A stretch of DNA of 64,000 bases from JAXMCK01 sp046349395 (GTDB lineage: Bacteria; Pseudomonadota; Alphaproteobacteria; Geminicoccales; Geminicoccaceae). Below are positions 16,026 to 24,137 of the stretch, piece by piece (the first letter of the stretch is position 1; each line of letters opens with the position of its first letter). The stretch covers positions 1-64,000 of the forward strand of contig JAXMCK010000007.1 of assembly GCA_046349395.1 (NCBI GenBank), read 5' to 3'. Both the position numbers and the translations under genes were made by a program. The notes below the pieces were generated by a model, which was not told where the DNA came from, did no database searches, and worked only from the letters and a program-made list of their open reading frames with translations.

Positions 16026-16415
16026 CTAGATTGCCCGCGCAATGTCGGTCCGAGCGAAATCTTCGCCCTTGAACAGCAACGGTTCGCCGCTCGTCTTGGC
16101 CAGGGCGTAGGCGAAGCAGTCACCGAAGTTGAGCGCGGCCGGGTGCCGTCCCTTCCCGAAGCGCCGGAAGGCGTCCACGGCACCTTCGACGTGCTCTGGC
16201 CCAAAGGGGACGATATCGACGTTGGCGCGGGCAGCGAACGCTCGGAATTCGCCGAGCCCCATCTCGCCCCTGCGGCTCAGGACGACAAGGCTCGCGTCCA
16301 TCGCCGTGGCGGCACTGGCAAGCCGCACGGGGTCGGCGACGATCGCCTCGATGAGCGCCGGCGCTTCCGGCTCCTGCAACAGGATCGCGAGGAAGGCGGA
16401 CGTGTCGATCACCAT
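16026..16415 (-). CDS. vapC: VapC toxin, PIN-domain ribonuclease
   Basis: This 129-residue PIN-domain protein begins MVIDTSAFLAILLQEPEA. Asp4 is the first metal ligand, an acidic residue in TAMDASLVVL takes the place of the usual Glu, and the later acids are in FGDCFAYALA. VapC toxins cleave RNA, commonly tRNA or rRNA. The ATG overlaps the vapB stop by 4 bases (ATGA), so antitoxin and toxin are co-translated. The gene is complete, unlike the two fragments at 12246-12410 and 15345-15402. Confidence 0.9.
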   Translation of the reverse strand: MVIDTSAFLAILLQEPEAPALIEAIVADPVRLASAATAMDASLVVLSRRGEMGLGEFRAFAARANVDIVPFGPEHVEGAVDAFRRFGKGRHPAALNFGDCFAYALAKTSGEPLLFKGEDFARTDIARAI

Positions 16416-16672
16416 CAGCCCGGCAGCCCGTTCTCGTCGTAGCCCAGGATCTCGTCGTCGGTGCGGGTATCCAGCACAGGGAGGGCCGCACAGCGCCGGG
16501 CGATCATCCCGAGGTCCCTTGCCAACGCCGGGCCCTCACCGCGCTTCAGGCGCTCACGCCGCAGCCGCTCCGCGAGGGCGGTGCGAATCGCCATGGTCAA
16601 CGACTCGCCGGTCAGGCTCGCGACCTCGCGGGCCAGACGGTCCGTCTCGGGATCCTTCAAACTCAACGCCAT
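16415..16672 (-). CDS. vapB: VapB-type antitoxin
   Basis: This 85-residue protein starts MALSLKDPETDRLAREVASL and has a short DNA-binding N-terminus (TGESLTMAIRTALAERLRRE). The C-terminal tail (PVLDTRTDDEILGYDENGLP) would wrap the toxin. It belongs to the Rv0623-like VapB group paired with PIN toxins. An inverted repeat 13 bases upstream of the start is a likely autoregulatory operator. Confidence 0.88.
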   Translation of the reverse strand: MALSLKDPETDRLAREVASLTGESLTMAIRTALAERLRRERLKRGEGPALARDLGMIARRCAALPVLDTRTDDEILGYDENGLPG

Positions 16673-16684
16673 GCATACCCGCTG

Positions 16685-16709
16685 TATAGAGAATCGGTGA
16701 CATTCTATA
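16685..16709. promoter_or_regulatory. Inverted repeat upstream of vapBC, probable operator
   Basis: TATAGAGAAT at 16685-16694 and ATTCTATA at 16702-16709 form an AT-rich imperfect inverted repeat (one extra base in the first arm). It lies just ahead of the minus-strand vapB start at 16672. Such sites upstream of VapB genes usually bind the VapBC complex. Confidence 0.5.
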
Positions 16710-16794
16710 TCGACAGGTCCCACGCGTCGAGGCGTACCTGCCGTCAGGCGCGGTTTGCCAGGTCTATCGGCGAGCAGCGGGCACAGCCCTCCGC

Positions 16795-18288
16795 TCAGTT
16801 CAGCACCTCCGCCAGCGTCGCCGCCGCTCCCCGCTCGACGAGGCCGCTCGCATAGCGCCGGTACGCCGCGACGAAGGCCGGGTCGTAGGCGAGGCCGATC
16901 GGGGCGAAGGGGCGGGTGCGGAGGACCTCGACCGGGTCGGGGGAAGCCACCTTCGCCCAGTCGGCGTCGTCGAGGCCGGGCTCGAACACGGTGAAGGCGT
17001 TGCCGCGGTCGTCGCGGACGGACGTGTCGTCGCGGGCCTTCAGGTAGCGGGCGAAGCAGGCGAGGAGGAAGGCCTCGCGCTTCATGTCGGCACCTTCGGC
17101 CAGCAGGGTGGCCAGCGTCTTGCCGTGGAAGATCGGGAGCTTCGCGGCACCATCGCCGGCGACCCTCAGGATCTGGTCGCCGATGGCGGGGTTGCCGAAG
17201 CGCTCGGCGATCATCTTCTTGTAGGGGGCGACTTCGACGCCCGGCGGCGGGCTCACATAGGGGATGACGTCGCGGTCGAGGAAGGTGGCGACGAGGCGGT
17301 CGAGGCGGGGGTCGCGCATGGCCTCGTGGACGAGGCGGTAGCCCAGCAGCACGCCCGGATAGGCCAGCAGCATGTGCGAGGCGTTGATCATCCGCCCCTT
17401 CATGGCGAGGTAGGAAGGCACGTCGTCGGTGAAGCGGACGCCGACGGCGGCGAGGTCGGGGCGGCCGTAACGGAAACGGTCCTCCGAGACCCAGTCGTTG
17501 TAGCGCTCGGCCTTGGCGGGGAGGCGGTCGTCGACGCCGCTGGCCTCGTTCAGCGCCCGGCGGGTGGCTTCGTCGACCTGGGGGGCGATGCGGTCGACCA
17601 TGCTGTTGGGGAAGTCGACTTCGGCCTCTATCCAGGCGGCGAGGCCGGGATCGCGAGCTTTCGCGAAGCCGACGAAGGCCTTGCGGCTGGTGTCGCCATT
17701 GCCGCGGAGATTGTCGCAGGAGGCGATGGTGAAGGCGGGTAGGCCCGCGGCACGGCGGCGGGCCAGGGCCTCGACGACGAGGCCGAAGACGGTCCGCGGT
17801 GGGCCGCCTTCGAGGTCGTGGGCGACGTCGGGGTCGCCCAGTCGGAAGCTGCCGTCGGACTCGTCGAGATTGTAGCCGCCCTCGGTGATGGTGAGGGACA
17901 CGATGCGGCAGTCCGGGTGGGCGAGACGGGCCAGCACGGCCTCGGGCTCGGCCGGGGCGTGGAGATAGTCGATCATGGCGCCAATCACGCGGACGGTGGC
18001 GGTGCCGTCCGGGTCGCATTCGGTGACGGTGTAGAGGCCGTCCTGGGCGGCGTAGGCCTCGGCCTTCGCGCGGGCAGCGGGGCCGTCGGTCGGGCCGACG
18101 CCGACGATGCCCCAGGCGGGATCGAAGCTGCGGTTGAGCGCATCGTCGACATAGAGAGCGAGGTGCACGCGGTGGAAGTTGCCGACGCCGAAATGGACGA
18201 TGCCGCCGCGCAGGGTGCTGCGGTCGTAGGCCGGGACGGCGACAGACGCCGGCAAGTGGTGCAGCGTCCTGTTCGACAGCGGAATCAT
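16795..18288 (-). CDS. Mannitol dehydrogenase family polyol/uronate oxidoreductase
   Basis: This 497-residue protein has the two-domain long-chain mannitol dehydrogenase layout. The N-terminal NAD-binding region has IVHFGVGNFHRVHLALYVDD. DWVSEDRFRYGRPDLAAVGV is mid-protein. The catalytic helix has KGRMINASH, matching the Lys-x4-Asn-x2-His triad of the family. It would oxidise mannitol, arabitol, fructuronate or a similar polyol with NAD in the cytosol; the exact substrate cannot be told. The start is at ATG 18288, with no credible coding upstream. It is transcribed alone, facing the TA relics. Confidence 0.9.
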   Translation of the reverse strand: MIPLSNRTLHHLPASVAVPAYDRSTLRGGIVHFGVGNFHRVHLALYVDDALNRSFDPAWGIVGVGPTDGPAARAKAEAYAAQDGLYTVTECDPDGTATVRVIGAMIDYLHAPAEPEAVLARLAHPDCRIVSLTITEGGYNLDESDGSFRLGDPDVAHDLEGGPPRTVFGLVVEALARRRAAGLPAFTIASCDNLRGNGDTSRKAFVGFAKARDPGLAAWIEAEVDFPNSMVDRIAPQVDEATRRALNEASGVDDRLPAKAERYNDWVSEDRFRYGRPDLAAVGVRFTDDVPSYLAMKGRMINASHMLLAYPGVLLGYRLVHEAMRDPRLDRLVATFLDRDVIPYVSPPPGVEVAPYKKMIAERFGNPAIGDQILRVAGDGAAKLPIFHGKTLATLLAEGADMKREAFLLACFARYLKARDDTSVRDDRGNAFTVFEPGLDDADWAKVASPDPVEVLRTRPFAPIGLAYDPAFVAAYRRYASGLVERGAAATLAEVLN

Positions 18289-18477
18289 TCTTTGGCCTCC
18301 CGTGCCTGCCGCCGGTTTCCGGCTTGGCGGGCACCACAGCGAGCAGGCGACGCGAACGTCAAGGGCATAGCGGGCGACGAGCCGCGGCGCGTCGTGCCGC
18401 CCGTTCCTGGACAAGGCGAGTGCCGCACTCCTAGGTTCGTTTCCACCGACGCGCGAGGAGCTGCCGGGGTGGGTGCC

Positions 18478-18978
18478 ATGGACGAGGACGATCGGGTCCG
18501 CCATCGGCTGGAGAAACAGCTCGACCAGCTGCACCTCGCCACGCGGGCCTTCGACACCAAGGCGCAGATCGCGAGTGTCGGCTACCTGCTGACGCTCGGC
18601 GTCATGCGGCTCGGCTTCGAGTGGCGGCCCGGCGGGTGGTCGTGGCCGGGGCCGCTGGCCGCGGCGACGGCGCTCCTGGTCGTGGCGCTGCCGGTGGCGC
18701 TGTTCACGTTCGTCCTGGTGCCGCAGCGACGGTATCGCCTGGCGGCGCTGCCGACCCACCGCGAAGCGCCGCGCACGCTCACGGGCAGCTGGTTCGAGGG
18801 GCGAACCGCCGCCGAGATCGCGGCGGAGGCCGCGAGCGTCGACTGGACCCGGGAACTGGCGTTCGAGATCGAGAAGGTTTGCCTCGTCCGGGACACCAAA
18901 CGACGGCGGTTCATGCTGGCGCTGGCAGCCTGCGCCGTCACGATCGTGACGATGCTGATCCGGCTGGCGCTGGCCTGA
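18478..18978 (+). CDS. Small membrane protein resembling a Pycsar effector (DUF5706-like)
   Basis: This 166-residue protein has an N-terminal helix with LHLATRAFDTKAQIASVGYL, a membrane segment PLAAATALLVVALPVALFTF, and a cytosolic loop ending in ELAFEIEKVCLVRDTKRRRF. A final membrane segment MLALAACAVTIVTMLIRLAL closes it. The DTKA motif in the first helix and a second (D)TKRR motif before the last membrane segment are the pattern of Pycsar membrane effectors. Those effectors are opened by cCMP or cUMP during phage defence. No uridylate/cytidylate cyclase gene is adjacent. The cyclases at 26617 and 41622 have transmembrane sensors and are not obvious partners. The start is ATG 18478; the GTG 9 bases upstream is an alternative. 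The family call is tentative. Confidence 0.5.
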   Translation: MDEDDRVRHRLEKQLDQLHLATRAFDTKAQIASVGYLLTLGVMRLGFEWRPGGWSWPGPLAAATALLVVALPVALFTFVLVPQRRYRLAALPTHREAPRTLTGSWFEGRTAAEIAAEAASVDWTRELAFEIEKVCLVRDTKRRRFMLALAACAVTIVTMLIRLALA

Positions 18979-19278
18979 TCGCTCTCCGGGGGTACGCCAT
19001 CGGCCGATGGCCAGGAGCATGTCGCGGCGGGGTCGTCGCCGACCGAATTCTGCGTATCGTGCATTTTTAATAGTTCGCGCCAAGGAAGCACTTGTCCTCC
19101 GCCGTCGCTACCCATAGTTCGGACGTAGGGATGGCGCGCGGCGCTACGAATGACAGTGCTACTTCCAGGGTCGGAGCAGGAGAGATCGGCCCGGGACATA
19201 GCAGGATTGCCGAGCAGGCGGCGACCATGGATGGACCGCAAGAAACCTGACACACAATAAGCCGGGGAGGGGCGGAGG
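18979..19278. other. Intergenic region upstream of the ligase/ABC operon
   Basis: These 300 bases hold no credible gene. They must contain the promoter of the operon beginning at 19317, but no convincing -35/-10 pair was found. A purine-rich ribosome-binding stretch (GGGGAGGGG at 19264-19272) lies at its right end. Confidence 0.4.
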
Positions 19279-19320
19279 ATGTCGGGACTAGTCGTCGGGT
19301 CGGGACGACCATTGGCATGA
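19279..19320 (+). CDS. Possible 13-residue leader peptide coupled to the ligase gene
   Basis: ATG at 19279 opens a 13-codon frame (MSGLVVGSGRPLA) that stops at 19318-19320, overlapping the ligase ATG at 19317 as ATGA. A strong Shine-Dalgarno-like run at 19264-19272 fits this ATG, while the ligase start itself has only a weak one. Translational coupling would explain the layout. It has no run of codons suggesting attenuation. The size makes chance possible. Confidence 0.35.
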   Translation: MSGLVVGSGRPLA

Positions 19321-21263
19321 GGGCTCCGGCTGGACTGTCGGACAGTTTTCCGAAGCTACTTCTTGACCACGCGGAGCAACGCCCCGATCGGCCGGCGATC
19401 CGCGAAAAGCGGCGCGGCCTGTGGCGGACCGTCACCTGGCGGACGATGGCCGACGAGGTGCTGGTGCTGGCGGCGGCCCTCGCGGCGCGCGGTGTCGGGC
19501 CGGGCTCGAGGGTCGCCTTCATCGGCGACAATCGCCCGCGGCTGTTCATCGGCATCGCCGCCGTGCAGGCGTTGGGTGCCGTAGCGACACCGCTGTTCCA
19601 GGATGCCTCGGCCGAGGAGATCCTGGAGCCGCTGCAGCGGGCCGAGGTCACCCATGCCTTCGCCGAGAACCAGGAGCAGGTCGACAAGCTCCTGTCCGTG
19701 CTGCCGGGATGCCCGTCGCTCCGCTGCATCGTCTACGACGACCCGCGCAGCATGGGGCAGTACCGGCAACCCGTGCTCGTGCCCTACGACACGCTGCTGG
19801 ACGAGGGTCGGGCGGCCGGTGCCGAGGCCACGGCTCGGGTCCGGGAGGCGATCGCGCGGGGCACCGGTGCGGATCCGGCATTCCTCTTCTTCACCGCCCG
19901 GGCGACGGGGCCGACCAAGGGAGTGGTGTTCGACGGCAGGGCGCTGATCGAGCGGATGCGAACGCTGGCTGCCATCGAGCGGCTCGGCGAGAGCGACACG
20001 GCACTCGCCTATCTGCCTCCGGGTTGGGTCTGCCAGATCCTGTTCAGCTACGTCTTGCCGATGGTGGCGGGCTCCTGCGTCTGCTGCCCGGAGTCCTCGG
20101 ACACGCTCTTGGCCGACCTGCGCGAGATCGCACCGACCTGCTTCCTGGCTACCCCGCGGATGCTGGCGACCATCGTCTCGCAGGTGTCGCTGCGGATGGA
20201 GGCCTCGGGCGGGATCAACCTCGCCCTCTACCGCCGGGCGACGGCGCTGGCGGAGCGGATCGGAAAGCGCAGCCTAGCCGGGCAGCCGACGCCGCTCGGC
20301 GACCGGCTGGCCTCGGGCCTCTACGACGTGCTGATCTACGGACCGTTGCGCGATGCCCTAGGCATGACCCGAGTGCGCGTCGCCTACAGTGCAGGCGACC
20401 TGCTCGACCCGACGCTGCTCACCTTCTTCCGCGCCCTGGGCGTGAATCTGAAGCAGCTCTACGGTTCGACCGAGACGGCGTTCCTGGTCGCGGCACATCG
20501 TGATAGGGCGGTCGCGGCGGACTCGGTGGGAACGCCGCTCGAAGGGGTCGAGGTGGCCATTTCACCGCAGCAGGAGATTCTCGTCCGCACGCCCGGACTG
20601 TTCCGCGAATATCTGGGCGACCCCGAGAGCACGCGGCGCGTGCTGGACGAGGCCGGCTGGTTCCATACGGGCGATGTCGGGCATCTGGGTGCGGACGGAC
20701 AGCTCCGGGTAGTCGATCGGATCCACGATCTGGGCGCACTCACCGACGGCACAGCGTTCGCCCCACGGCACATCGAGAACCGGATCAAGGCCTCGCCCTA
20801 TATCCGTGAGGCGATCTGCGCCGGCGCCGGGCGGCCCTTCGTCTGCGCGCTCGTAGACCTCGACGCGGCAGCGGTCGGCCGCTGGGCCGACGGGCACGGC
20901 ATCCCCTATTCGGGCCATGCCGACCTCGCCTCGCGGGAGGAGGTCTACGGGCTGATCGCCGGCGTTCTGGCCGAGGTGAACGCGGAGCTGGTCCGCGATC
21001 CCGCACAAGGGCCCTGCCAGGTGCGCCGATTCCTGCTGCTGCCGAAGGAGCTCGACGCTGACGACGGTCTCCTCACGCGGACCGGCAAGGTGCGCCGGCA
21101 CGTGGCGGCGGAATGGTTCGCGCCGCTGCTGGACGCGATGTATGGCGGCCTCACCGTGGCGCCCAACCCGCATGCCGGCGAGGCGCACGGGGCGGAGATC
21201 GAAGGCAGCGAGATCAGGATCGGCGACGTCCCGGCCGCCGCCGCTGCCAGGAGGGCCGCATGA
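19317..21263 (+). CDS. AMP-binding acyl-CoA ligase at the head of a liv-type operon
   Basis: This 648-residue ANL-superfamily enzyme would activate a carboxylic acid with ATP and couple it to CoA in the cytosol. The P-loop motif near residue 190 reads TARATGPTKGVVFDG instead of the usual TSGTTGxPKG. The A5-like motif YGSTETAF is near 381, the HTGDVG adenylate-binding Asp near 450, and the C-terminal lysine in RTGKVRR near 588. Size and sequence are like long-chain fatty acid or bile/aromatic acid CoA ligases commonly found with livGHMKF genes. It overlaps livG by 4 bases. The operon suggests that the importer brings in the acid this ligase activates. The altered P-loop may slow or change adenylation. 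Confidence 0.85.
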   Translation: MRAPAGLSDSFPKLLLDHAEQRPDRPAIREKRRGLWRTVTWRTMADEVLVLAAALAARGVGPGSRVAFIGDNRPRLFIGIAAVQALGAVATPLFQDASAEEILEPLQRAEVTHAFAENQEQVDKLLSVLPGCPSLRCIVYDDPRSMGQYRQPVLVPYDTLLDEGRAAGAEATARVREAIARGTGADPAFLFFTARATGPTKGVVFDGRALIERMRTLAAIERLGESDTALAYLPPGWVCQILFSYVLPMVAGSCVCCPESSDTLLADLREIAPTCFLATPRMLATIVSQVSLRMEASGGINLALYRRATALAERIGKRSLAGQPTPLGDRLASGLYDVLIYGPLRDALGMTRVRVAYSAGDLLDPTLLTFFRALGVNLKQLYGSTETAFLVAAHRDRAVAADSVGTPLEGVEVAISPQQEILVRTPGLFREYLGDPESTRRVLDEAGWFHTGDVGHLGADGQLRVVDRIHDLGALTDGTAFAPRHIENRIKASPYIREAICAGAGRPFVCALVDLDAAAVGRWADGHGIPYSGHADLASREEVYGLIAGVLAEVNAELVRDPAQGPCQVRRFLLLPKELDADDGLLTRTGKVRRHVAAEWFAPLLDAMYGGLTVAPNPHAGEAHGAEIEGSEIRIGDVPAAAAARRAA

Positions 21264-22075
21264 ACGCGCCGGCGCTCGAGGCGGGATTGCAGCGGGCCTT
21301 CCCCATCGGCGGGCCGATCCTGGAGCTCGACGGCATCTCGTTGAGCTTCGGGGGCGTGAAGGCGCTGACGAACATCTCCTTTAACGTGCTGGAGCACGAG
21401 ATCCGGGCGATCATCGGGCCGAACGGCGCCGGCAAGAGTTCGATGCTGAACGTGATCAACGGCATCTACACGCCGCAGGAGGGGACCATCCGCTACCGCG
21501 GCGCGCCGTTGCGCGAGACCAGTCCCGAGAATGCCGCCCGGCTCGGCATCTCGCGCACCTTCCAGAACATCGCCCTGTTCCGCCGCATGACCGTGCTCGA
21601 CAACATCATGGCCGGGCGGATCCTGCACACGCACGCCAACTTCCTCGAGGTCGGGCTGAAGCTGCCGCGGGCGCGCCGGGAAGAGGTGGCGAACCGCGAG
21701 AAGGCGGACGAGATCATCGAGTTCCTGGAGATCGAGCATATCCGCAAGACGCCGGTCTCCAGGCTGCCCTACGGCCTCGAGAAGCGGGTCGAGCTCGGCC
21801 GGGCGCTGGCGGCCGAGCCGAAGGTTCTACTGCTCGACGAGCCGATGGCCGGGATGAACGTGGAGGAGAAGCAGGACATGTGCCGCTTCATCCTCGACGT
21901 GAACGACAATTTCGGCACCACGATCGTGCTGATCGAGCACGATATGGGTGTGGTCATGGACATTTCCGACCGGGTCGTCGTCCTCGACTACGGCAAGAAG
22001 ATCGGGGACGGCACGCCGGCCGAGGTCCGCTCGAACCAGGACGTCATCGACGCCTATCTCGGCGTGGCACACTGA
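21260..22075 (+). CDS. livG: Branched-chain-type ABC transporter ATPase (LivG)
   Basis: This 271-residue ABC ATPase has Walker A GPNGAGKSS near residue 53, a signature region LPYGLEKRVELGRALA near 168, and Walker B LLLDEPMAGMN near 190. The LivG-specific insert RTFQNIALFRRMTVLDNIM and the C-terminal VIDAYLG are present. It energises uptake by the LivHM permease together with LivF. Its ATG overlaps the ligase stop (ATGA), and livH follows 10 bases later. Confidence 0.9.
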   Translation: MNAPALEAGLQRAFPIGGPILELDGISLSFGGVKALTNISFNVLEHEIRAIIGPNGAGKSSMLNVINGIYTPQEGTIRYRGAPLRETSPENAARLGISRTFQNIALFRRMTVLDNIMAGRILHTHANFLEVGLKLPRARREEVANREKADEIIEFLEIEHIRKTPVSRLPYGLEKRVELGRALAAEPKVLLLDEPMAGMNVEEKQDMCRFILDVNDNFGTTIVLIEHDMGVVMDISDRVVVLDYGKKIGDGTPAEVRSNQDVIDAYLGVAH

Positions 22076-22085
22076 AGGCGCGCTG

Positions 22086-22988
22086 ATGTACCAGTTCCTC
22101 TTCTTCATCGAGGTGCTGATCGGCGGTCTGCTGTCGGGCGTGATGTACTCGCTCGTCGCCCTCGGATTCGTGCTGATCTACAAGGCTTCCTCCGTCTTCA
22201 ACTTCGCGCAGGGCGCGATGGTCTTCTTCGCCGTGCTGTCCTTCGTCGGCTTCATGGAATTGGGGCTGCCGTTCTGGGCGGCGCTGCCGGTCACCGTGGC
22301 GCTGATGGTGCTGGTCGGCATGGCGACCGAACGCTTCGTGCTGCGACCCCTCGTCAACCAGAACGAGGACACGCTCCTCATGGCGACGATCGGGCTGGCC
22401 TTCGTGCTCGAGGGCCTGGCCCAGATGATGTGGGGCGTGGAGGTGCGGCGCCTCGACCTCGGCATCCCCGATGAGCCGATCCCCTGGCTCGCCGACAATG
22501 TCGGCATCTTCGTCAGTATCCTCGACATCACCGCCGGAATCGCGGCGGCCGTCATGGTGGCGGTGCTGGCGCTGGTGTTCTCGAAAACGAAAGTGGGCCT
22601 CGGCCTGCGCGCGGTCGCCGACGGACATGCCGCGGCGATGTCGATCGGCATTCCGCTGAACCACATCTGGATGCTTGTCTGGGCGACGGCCGGCGTGGTG
22701 GCGCTGGTGGCCGGCATGCTGTGGGGTGCCCGCAGCGGCGTGCAGTTCGCGCTGATTGGCATCGCGTTGAAGGCTCTGCCGGTGCTGATCATCGGCGGGT
22801 TCACCTCGATCCCCGGCGTGATCGTCGCCGGCCTCATCGTGGGGGCGGTCGAGAAGCTCGCCGAGGTTTACATCGGACCGTATTTCGGCGGCGGGATCGA
22901 GGGGTGGGCCCCCTACATGCTGGCGGTCGTCTTCCTGATGTTCCGGCCGGAAGGGCTGTTCGGCGAGAAACTGATCCGGCGGGTTTAG
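22086..22988 (+). CDS. livH: Branched-chain-type ABC transporter permease (LivH)
   Basis: This 300-residue inner-membrane permease has about eight hydrophobic segments. It opens with the family motif GLLSGVMYSLVALGFVLIYK and continues with NFAQGAMVFF. It has the EAA-like loop AMSIGIPLNHIWMLVWATAG that contacts the ATPase. Start ATG 22086 places the first membrane helix at the N-terminus. It forms the channel with LivM. Confidence 0.9.
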   Translation: MYQFLFFIEVLIGGLLSGVMYSLVALGFVLIYKASSVFNFAQGAMVFFAVLSFVGFMELGLPFWAALPVTVALMVLVGMATERFVLRPLVNQNEDTLLMATIGLAFVLEGLAQMMWGVEVRRLDLGIPDEPIPWLADNVGIFVSILDITAGIAAAVMVAVLALVFSKTKVGLGLRAVADGHAAAMSIGIPLNHIWMLVWATAGVVALVAGMLWGARSGVQFALIGIALKALPVLIIGGFTSIPGVIVAGLIVGAVEKLAEVYIGPYFGGGIEGWAPYMLAVVFLMFRPEGLFGEKLIRRV

Positions 22989-23010
22989 GGCAGGGGCGTT
23001 CGGAGACACG

Positions 23011-24078
23011 ATGTTCTATCGCGAGGCAGGCCAGTTCCGCACTACCTACGCCGAGGATTCGCGTGCCCTGCCGCTGCGCGAGGACCGTATCGCGCTGGCG
23101 CTGCTCCTGGTGTTCGCCTTCGTGATCGTGCCCTGGAAGGCCAGCGACTACTGGCTCAGCGCCATCCTGATACCCTGGCTGGCGCTGGCTCTTGTGGCGC
23201 AGGGTCAGAACATCCTGATGGGCTATGCCGGGCAGTTGTCGCTGGGCTCTGCCGGCTTCATGGCCGCTGGCGCCTTCGCCTGCTACAATCTGATCCTGCG
23301 CGTCCCGCACATGCCGTTCCTCGTGGCGCTTGCCCTGTCCGGGCTCATCGCCGCCTTGATCGGCATCGTCTTCGGTCTGCCGAGTCTGCGTGTCCGCGGA
23401 CTTTATCTGGCGGTGGCGACGCTCGCCTCGCAGTTCTTCATCGTCTGGGTGATCGACAAGTTCGGCTGGTTCAAGAATTACGATACCTCGGGCATCATCA
23501 CGACCCAGCACATGGAGATCTTCGGCCACACGCTGACGACGCCGGCCCAGATGTACCTGATGGTGGCGGGTGTCGTCGCGGTGCTGACCTGGATCGCCAG
23601 CAACATGGCGCGTGGCAGTGTCGGGCGGAACTGGATGGCGGTGCGCGACATGGATGTCGCTGCCGAGGTGATGGGTCTGTCGCTGCTGCGCACCAAGCTG
23701 CAGGCCTTTGCCATCAGCTCATTTTACTGCGGCGTGGGCGGGGCGCTGTTCGCCTACGCCTATCTGCGCTCGGTCGAGCCCGCGGCGTTTGACATCGCGC
23801 TTTCGTTCCGCATCCTGTTCATGGCGATCATCGGCGGGCTTGGCACCATCATCGGCCCGTTCTTCGGCGCCGGCTTCATCCTGCTGCTGCCGGTATTCCT
23901 CAATATCTCCTTCCACGTGCTGTTCGGTCAGGCGGTCGACGCCACCATCGTCTCGGCGTTCGAGCAGGTGATCTTCGGCGTCGTGATCATCTTGTTCATG
24001 ATCTACGAGCCCCTGGGTTTCGCGCGGATGTGGGAGGTGATGCGGGAGCGTTTGCGTCTGTGGCCGTTCAAGTACTGA
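23011..24078 (+). CDS. livM: Branched-chain-type ABC transporter permease (LivM)
   Basis: This 355-residue permease has a hydrophilic N-terminal extension of about 30 residues before the first membrane segment, common for LivM. Motifs include NILMGYAGQLSLGSAGFMAA, FGLPSLRVRGLYLAVATLA and the ATPase-contact loop MGLSLLRTKLQAFAISSFYC. It pairs with LivH and follows it by 22 bases. The C-terminal YEPLGFARMWEVMRERLRLW is typical. Confidence 0.9.
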   Translation: MFYREAGQFRTTYAEDSRALPLREDRIALALLLVFAFVIVPWKASDYWLSAILIPWLALALVAQGQNILMGYAGQLSLGSAGFMAAGAFACYNLILRVPHMPFLVALALSGLIAALIGIVFGLPSLRVRGLYLAVATLASQFFIVWVIDKFGWFKNYDTSGIITTQHMEIFGHTLTTPAQMYLMVAGVVAVLTWIASNMARGSVGRNWMAVRDMDVAAEVMGLSLLRTKLQAFAISSFYCGVGGALFAYAYLRSVEPAAFDIALSFRILFMAIIGGLGTIIGPFFGAGFILLLPVFLNISFHVLFGQAVDATIVSAFEQVIFGVVIILFMIYEPLGFARMWEVMRERLRLWPFKY

Positions 24079-24137
24079 GCGGTGTGGCGTAGCTTGCCGC
24101 CGATAGTATCCAGAGTTCGGTAACCGGGGAGGTCTAC

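Noticed and set aside
16415..18337. A 640-residue minus-strand frame covering the polyol dehydrogenase and joining vapB
   Set aside because: Only its last 85 residues (vapB) are real. The rest is a frame-shifted shadow of the dehydrogenase, rich in Arg and Pro.
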